From positions 1 to 11,152 of the forward strand of contig JAEOST010000762.1 in the NCBI GenBank assembly GCA_016840245.1: 11,152 nt of DNA. Reading direction: 5' to 3'. The notes under the pieces were generated by a model. The model searched no databases, was not told where the DNA came from, and saw only the letters and a list, made by a program, of their open reading frames with translations. Shown here in pieces: positions 7,039 to 11,152 of this stretch; position 1 is the first letter of the stretch, and each line of letters opens with the position of its first letter. This stretch comes from Candidatus Thorarchaeota archaeon (GTDB lineage Archaea > Asgardarchaeota > Thorarchaeia > Thorarchaeales > Thorarchaeaceae). The position numbers were made by a program, and so were the translations under genes.

Positions 7039-8688
7039 ATGTCTGACGACCAGAAGAAAGTAGCCAGTTGGAAGGATAGCAACTGGTATGTTAGCATTAC
7101 AGGATTCTGGGGTGAATACCGAAAGCACAGGATTGGAATTCTTGGAATCATTGTGCTTGTTTTTTACGTAGGTATGGCGATCTTTGCACCAGTCTTTGCT
7201 GGTGGCGTTGATCCTTCACCTAGTAATAAGGTAGCCCCACCCTTCCTCGCTCCGGGATGGATGCAGGTGTTTGATCCTGATGGTGTGTTAACCGATGATT
7301 ATATGCCTTATCCAAATCTTGATTTCAATCCAAATGAAACAGAGTGGACTGGATATGGTGCCGCACCTAACACGGTAATAACCAATGGTACTAGATATGC
7401 CGAACGACCTGATATGTTCGATTATGCATACGGTGACGGGCATGTGAATTTAACGTGGCGGCATACGGCTGGGGACGAACTCGACTTCTCAGGACGTGGT
7501 GGAATCATTGAAGAGGATGACCCGGTTCTTGGAACACGTCCGCAGTGTTATGATTTCATATACACCTTTCAAGAGTTTAAATGGACCTACGAAACTATGC
7601 CAAGTGATGTCAATATGACACTTGAGCTTGGTGTTAAGCTATCGGGTGATTTTGCCACAGAGGAGTTCGGAGGTCAGATGTTCAAGGTCTACGTCTGGAT
7701 TATTTATTCATCTGGTTTCTGGTCACAAGTTTACAAGTCATACCCACCATACGAGGCTGAAACCCAAAATCGTCGTATTGATCTTAGCTGGTTTGATATT
7801 AAAGATGCCTGGCTTGGCACACAATTTGTCAATGGATCTCAGCTTGACCCAACTGACAACCTCAGGGTTGCTGTGGGCATGGCTCCAACAGACCTCTTTC
7901 GTCAGAAGTTGAATCCAAACAACCCACATGAACATCCATACATGAACTACACTGGAGAGGTTGAAGTCCATCTTGAAACTATCAGTCTAGTTGCCTATGG
8001 TCCCTACTACGGAATGCTTGGCAGCACTGACAAAGGTGGAGATGCTTGGGCTCAGCTAATCTATGGTTCCCGAATATCTCTGATAATCGGTATTCTGGCT
8101 ACAGGATTATCTACTGCAGTCGGTGTCATTGTTGGTCTTGTTGCAGGGTACTTTGGTGGCAAAATTGATGAGGCTCTCATGAGAGTCGTTGACTTCCTAC
8201 TTGTCATACCAGGACTGCCACTGATGATGGTCCTTGCCGCCTTCTTAGGTCCCACAATCCAAAATATCATTGTGGTGATTGCGATATTAGGTTGGACAGG
8301 GACGTCTAGGCTGATTAGGTCACAGGTTATGGCTGAGAAGAACAAGGCATATGTCGAGTCTGCGAAAGCAATCGGGGCATCCGACACATACATTATCTTC
8401 CGACACATACTACCAAACGTCACCCCGATTCTGTTTGCAAACATCACACTAGGTGTGGTGGGAGCTATTCTATCAGAGTCAGGCCTTGCCTTCCTTGGTC
8501 TTACTGATCCTAGTGAACCAAGTTGGGGCCGAATGCTCGCTGATGCTCAGAGCGCAGGTGGTTTCAGCAACGGTGCCTGGTGGGTTGTTGTGTTCCCTGG
8601 TTTAATGATCACAGCACTTTCACTGGCATTCACATTCGTTGGACATACACTTGACCAAGTGCTAAATCCACGACTTAGAGAACGTTAG
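7039..8688 (+). CDS. dppC: Peptide ABC importer permease DppC with large extracellular insertion
   Basis: 549 residues against about 280-310 for ordinary DppC/OppC. Residues 1-53 match the N-terminal OppC region, with TM1 at about 33-53. The family then normally passes from a proline-rich APPS-like segment straight to the conserved HPLGTD-x-x-GRD region. Here APPF (66-69) and LGSTDKGGDAWAQL (327-340) are separated by about 255 extra residues. The insert is hydrophilic, beta-rich, aromatic, and has six N-x-S/T sequons (Asn99, 116, 137, 192, 265, 303), as expected outside an archaeal cell. The BPD_transp_1 permease domain follows: TM2 about 348-372, TM3 384-404, TM4 407-421, TM5 462-487, TM6 514-536. 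The EAA loop that docks on the ATPases is at about 438-460 (ESAKAIGAS, ending ILPN). The ATG at 7039 has GGAGG at 7027-7031, 7 nt upstream. Partners are DppB downstream and DppD/DppF across the divergent region. Permease identity is very sure; the insert's function is unknown. Confidence 0.93.
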   Translation: MSDDQKKVASWKDSNWYVSITGFWGEYRKHRIGILGIIVLVFYVGMAIFAPVFAGGVDPSPSNKVAPPFLAPGWMQVFDPDGVLTDDYMPYPNLDFNPNETEWTGYGAAPNTVITNGTRYAERPDMFDYAYGDGHVNLTWRHTAGDELDFSGRGGIIEEDDPVLGTRPQCYDFIYTFQEFKWTYETMPSDVNMTLELGVKLSGDFATEEFGGQMFKVYVWIIYSSGFWSQVYKSYPPYEAETQNRRIDLSWFDIKDAWLGTQFVNGSQLDPTDNLRVAVGMAPTDLFRQKLNPNNPHEHPYMNYTGEVEVHLETISLVAYGPYYGMLGSTDKGGDAWAQLIYGSRISLIIGILATGLSTAVGVIVGLVAGYFGGKIDEALMRVVDFLLVIPGLPLMMVLAAFLGPTIQNIIVVIAILGWTGTSRLIRSQVMAEKNKAYVESAKAIGASDTYIIFRHILPNVTPILFANITLGVVGAILSESGLAFLGLTDPSEPSWGRMLADAQSAGGFSNGAWWVVVFPGLMITALSLAFTFVGHTLDQVLNPRLRER

Positions 8689-8704
8689 AGCGTTCTTGTG
8701 AGTT

Positions 8705-8748
8705 GAGAAGGCCCATGAGGGCCCTCTCTCCTCCCATTCTTTTTCTTT
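8705..8748 (+). terminator. Terminator-like hairpin after dppC
   Basis: GAGAAGGCCC (8705-8714) pairs with GGGCCCTCTC (8719-8728) around an ATGA loop, with one A-C mismatch. A T-rich tract follows (8738-8748). It begins 17 nt after the dppC stop, so dppC may end here or the 3' end may be processed before dppB. Confidence 0.55.
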
Positions 8749-8908
8749 GTATTAATTTTCAGTGTGATACAAATGTAATATTCCGCAGTTGTACATTCAC
8801 TCGCCTAGAGCGCCACCCTTATTAGGATGAACATCGGCTGCTACATTGGCTCACGGTACTTAGTGACACTATGTACCGATATGTTCCGAGTAACAAGGAG
8901 CGTCGACA
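8749..8908. other. Intergenic leader before dppB, probable promoter region
   Basis: About 160 nt follow the dppC hairpin. TATTAATTTT-like (about 8750-8759) and CTTATTAG (8819-8826) segments are TATA-like, but neither has a convincing BRE, so I do not choose between them. The motif CAGTGTGATACA at 8760-8771 is shared with the region upstream of the small membrane-protein gene. The presence of a terminator-like hairpin and a long gap suggests that dppB can be transcribed on its own. Confidence 0.35.
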
Positions 8909-9970
8909 ATGGGACTACGAGAGTACGTGATTAGACGAGGCATTTACATGGTCCTCCTAGTGGTGGCTGTAATTTGCTTCAACTTTTTCCTCTTCAGGCT
9001 CCCGACACTTGTACTTGGTATCAGCCCTGTTGACCTCATGATCAGTGAAGAGCTGCGAAGAAACCTCACGCGTGAGGCTCTTGAGCAGATCTACCTCCAG
9101 TTCGGACTTGTACCTGATCCAGACATCTTTGACTGGATCTACATGTTCTGGCGTTATCTGGTCAACATGTTCACAGGTAACTTTGGACGTTCATTCGTCA
9201 GCAAGACTCCAGTAATGGATGAACTCTTGTCAAGACTACCCAACACTCTTCTGTTGATGGGCACATCTTCAATTGTTTCAATTATACTGGGAATTTGGAC
9301 AGGTGTCCGAGTTGCCGCTGACCCTGGTTCACGAAAAGACGTAGGAGCCGTCACAGTCGCTTTATTCATCTATGCCCTACCAATATTCTGGTTTGGTATG
9401 CTGCTATTGATGGTGTTCGCTTTCTGGTTACCAACGTGGTCGATGGCTACGTTTGGTGTAGAAATAGGATTTCCGTTAGGTAGAACGATCGACTACGACT
9501 TGTGGGGGCCTGCTAAGGAGAGTCCATATGGGGCTCTTATCTTGGCCGGAGATATCCTTCGTCACCTGTTCCTGCCAATGATCACACTTGGTGTGGGTGG
9601 CTATGGTGGTTACTTCTTATACATGAGAAACAACCTCATTGACGTGATGACTGAGGATTACATCCTCACAGCACGAGCAAAGGGACTTGACGAGAATCAG
9701 GTGCTGTACAAGCACGGACTGAAGAATGCATTACTCCCGATGGTTACGATCATCGCGATGAACTTCGGATTCTTGATAAATGGAGCAACGCTTACTGAAA
9801 CGGTATTCAATTGGTATGGAATGGGTCGGTATATTTTCGACAGTCTATTCCAGCTGGATTACCCTGTAGTCCAAGGTATCTTCATGATAATTGCTATCAC
9901 GGCTATCTTGGCAAACTTTGTGGCAGATCTCCTATATGGGGTATTAGACCCCCGTATCAAGTACGGATAG
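8909..9970 (+). CDS. dppB: Peptide ABC importer permease DppB
   Basis: 353 residues, usual for DppB/OppB. It is the membrane partner of DppC and forms half of the translocation path. TM1 is at about 13-33, followed by the long extracellular segment of this family with the NFGRSF motif (91-96). TM2-TM6 are at about 112-134, 148-172, 217-240, 276-297 and 321-345. The ATPase-docking EAA loop at about 250-277 is canonical (TARAKGL, then VLYKHGLKNALLP). The C-terminus ends in LDPRIKYG, typical for the family. Unlike DppC here it has no large insertion; about 25 extra residues lie between TM3 and TM4. The ATG at 8909 has AAGGAG at 8895-8900, 8 nt upstream. It follows dppC and precedes a second dppC paralogue, the reverse of the common B-then-C order. 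One DppB could pair with either DppC. Family call is very sure; substrate unknown. Confidence 0.95.
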   Translation: MGLREYVIRRGIYMVLLVVAVICFNFFLFRLPTLVLGISPVDLMISEELRRNLTREALEQIYLQFGLVPDPDIFDWIYMFWRYLVNMFTGNFGRSFVSKTPVMDELLSRLPNTLLLMGTSSIVSIILGIWTGVRVAADPGSRKDVGAVTVALFIYALPIFWFGMLLLMVFAFWLPTWSMATFGVEIGFPLGRTIDYDLWGPAKESPYGALILAGDILRHLFLPMITLGVGGYGGYFLYMRNNLIDVMTEDYILTARAKGLDENQVLYKHGLKNALLPMVTIIAMNFGFLINGATLTETVFNWYGMGRYIFDSLFQLDYPVVQGIFMIIAITAILANFVADLLYGVLDPRIKYG

Positions 9971-9977
9971 TAGTGCC

Positions 9978-10018
9978 CCCATGAGGATGGGCCTTCGGGC
10001 TCATTCCTTTCTATTTTT
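9978..10018 (+). terminator. Terminator-like hairpin with TTCG loop after dppB
   Basis: GGATGGGCC (9985-9993) pairs with GGCTCATTC (9998-10006), including two G-T pairs, around a TTCG tetraloop closed by C-G, the very stable UUCG type in RNA. A T-rich run follows (10008-10018). An alternative, mutually exclusive stem CCCAT (9978-9982) with ATGGG (9987-9991) uses part of the same left arm. The hairpin is 14 nt after the dppB stop and fits a transcript end. Confidence 0.6.
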
Positions 10019-10175
10019 CCCTATTCATCCTTCACGGGATACGATTCTACATTCAAATTGATTTCGTGATTCAAAACGTTGATAAGACATTCACATTCCG
10101 CCCCTTGTACCAACTGCTAGTTATGTATGACAAGCAGGCGGTGGGTAACGAGATAGAGATGCAGAGGATCCAGTA
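10019..10175. other. Intergenic leader before the second dppC
   Basis: About 155 nt between the dppB hairpin and the second dppC. I see no convincing TATA/BRE pair; AT-rich segments occur around 10050-10085. It does not contain the CAGTGTGA motif found before dppB and before the small membrane-protein gene. The ribosome binding site AGAGG is at 10163-10167. Confidence 0.3.
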
Positions 10176-11152
10176 ATGAGCAGTGACGATGCTAAAACGG
10201 ATTGGCGTGATGCTAATTGGTACGTTTCAATCCGAGATTTCTGGAAGGAGTACCGACGACACCGAATTGGTATTCTTGGCCTGATTATTCTGCTAATATA
10301 TACGGGTATGGCTATTGGTGCCCCGTTTCTGGTCCAATATGACCCATCACCATCGAACAAGATAGCTCCACCCTTTCTTGCTCCAGGTTGGATGCAGGTG
10401 TTTGACCGAACTGGTGTTGTTACTGCTGAACACATAGATAATCAGTATCTTGTTGACGAGCCAGATACTGTGGTAATCAATGGCGATCATCAATCAAGCT
10501 TTTCTTCTGCTCACAATCCCTCTCCACTTTTTGATGAGAGTCACTTCAATTTGACCTGGAGTCATACAGCAGGTCAAGAATTGGATTTTTACAATGCCTC
10601 CGCCCCAATATTTCATCCAGATAGCAGAGACTACATTATGTTCAGTCACATTGTTGATTGGGAATATGAGAATATGCCAAGCGATGTGAATATGACTTTC
10701 GAATATGGTGTAACTCTCACTGGTGACTTTCAGAGAGAGATCTATGGAGGATTGATGTTCAAAGTATACATCTACCTGATAGATAGTTCAGATAATTGGT
10801 GGAAGGTATACGAATCATTTCCACCTTATTCGGCCTCAATTCAGAATAGACGAATCGATCTTAGCTACTTCGATATAGTAGAAGGGTGGGGTGGTATGGT
10901 TGAAGGTCTCAATCAGACACAAGAGGATCTTCGTGATGAACTCGAAGTTGCTGTAATCCTTGCCCCAACTGATAAATTTCAAGCATTCTTTCGAGGTTCA
11001 TATGCCAATCCATATCTGAATTATACAGGTAGTGTTGAAGTCCAAATAAGACGACTGAGTATGTATGCTTATGGTGACTATTTCGGATTACTTGGAACTA
11101 CGGACAAGGGTGCTGATGCTTGGAGTCAACTAATTTACGGCTCGCGAATCTC
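10176..11152 (+). CDS. dppC: Second DppC-type permease with extracellular insertion, 3' end outside window
   Basis: An open frame runs from ATG 10176 to the window edge (325 complete codons, no stop), so the gene is cut by the window rather than broken. AGAGG at 10163-10167 is 8 nt before the start. The protein is a paralogue of the 7039-8688 permease along its whole visible length. The N-terminus has the same W-x-x-x-NWYVSI pattern, TM1 is at about 32-53, APPFLAPGWMQVFD is identical in both, and the insert shares MPSDVNMT and QNRRIDLS. The visible part ends in TDKGADAWSQLIYGSRI, the start of the permease domain. The insert here is shorter, about 235 residues (about 69-303), with most length differences just after the shared start. 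It has five sequons (Asn125, 140, 172, 246, 282), four at positions equivalent to the first copy. TM2-TM6 and the EAA loop must lie beyond the window. Alternative pairing with DppB, or a second DppB outside the window, are both possible. Confidence 0.9.
   Translation, partial: MSSDDAKTDWRDANWYVSIRDFWKEYRRHRIGILGLIILLIYTGMAIGAPFLVQYDPSPSNKIAPPFLAPGWMQVFDRTGVVTAEHIDNQYLVDEPDTVVINGDHQSSFSSAHNPSPLFDESHFNLTWSHTAGQELDFYNASAPIFHPDSRDYIMFSHIVDWEYENMPSDVNMTFEYGVTLTGDFQREIYGGLMFKVYIYLIDSSDNWWKVYESFPPYSASIQNRRIDLSYFDIVEGWGGMVEGLNQTQEDLRDELEVAVILAPTDKFQAFFRGSYANPYLNYTGSVEVQIRRLSMYAYGDYFGLLGTTDKGADAWSQLIYGSRI

Noticed and set aside
8061..8447. 128-codon minus-strand open frame inside dppC
   Set aside because: It is antisense to the conserved permease domain and has no protein-like features of its own.
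10159..10178. A five-codon reading frame (ATG ... TAA) whose stop overlaps the start of the second dppC as TAATG
   Set aside because: Too short to support, and it lies over the ribosome binding site of the real gene; probably coincidence.
10121..10435. 104-codon minus-strand open frame across the start of the second dppC
   Set aside because: The opposite strand encodes a clear paralogue of DppC here, with ribosome binding site and conserved residues.
10176..11152. Possibility that the second dppC is a degraded pseudogene
   Set aside because: The frame is uninterrupted to the window edge and conserved blocks are intact; the lack of a stop is due only to the window end.
1..11152. CRISPR arrays, insertion sequences and transposase genes
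   Set aside because: I saw no regularly spaced direct repeats, no terminal inverted repeats flanking a gene, and no transposase or integrase motifs.

Overview
The window looks archaeal. Base composition is moderate (roughly 45% GC by eye). A TATA-like element with an A-rich BRE-like flank lies upstream of one operon. Several genes have Shine-Dalgarno sites, one small gene appears to start with TTG, and the predicted extracellular loops are rich in N-x-S/T sequons. The style of the oligopeptide transporter genes, and the large cytosolic protein built from beta-sandwich modules, recall Asgard-type genomes such as Thorarchaeota. That lineage call is an impression from the sequence, not a database result.

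Layout: positions 1-206 hold no gene I can name, perhaps the tail of a truncated plus-strand gene. A long minus-strand gene (207-3641) encodes a 1144-residue protein. Its N-terminal third has the motifs of the GCS2 carboxylate-amine / glutamate-cysteine ligase fold, and its remainder looks like about six beta-sandwich modules. A small helical minus-strand protein of unknown function follows (3769-4206). Next is a minus-strand two-gene operon for the ATPases of an oligopeptide/dipeptide ABC importer (dppD 5357-6346, then dppF 4289-5344). It ends in a perfect 8-bp hairpin at 4247-4267. From a 246-bp divergent intergenic region the plus strand carries a small two-helix membrane protein with an acidic tail (6593-6907), then permease dppC (7039-8688), permease dppB (8909-9970), and the first 325 codons of a second dppC paralogue (from 10176) that runs off the window.

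How it fits together: DppB and DppC form the membrane channel and DppD and DppF are the motor subunits, both with the C-terminal four-cysteine motif of this family. No substrate-binding protein is encoded in the window. The most unusual feature is that both DppC copies carry an insertion of about 235-260 residues in the extracellular loop between TM1 and TM2, at the same point of the fold. The insert has conserved N-glycosylation sequons and a beta-rich character, so the permease subunit carries a sizeable extracellular domain. The presence of two such paralogues around a single DppB raises the possibility of alternative permease pairings.
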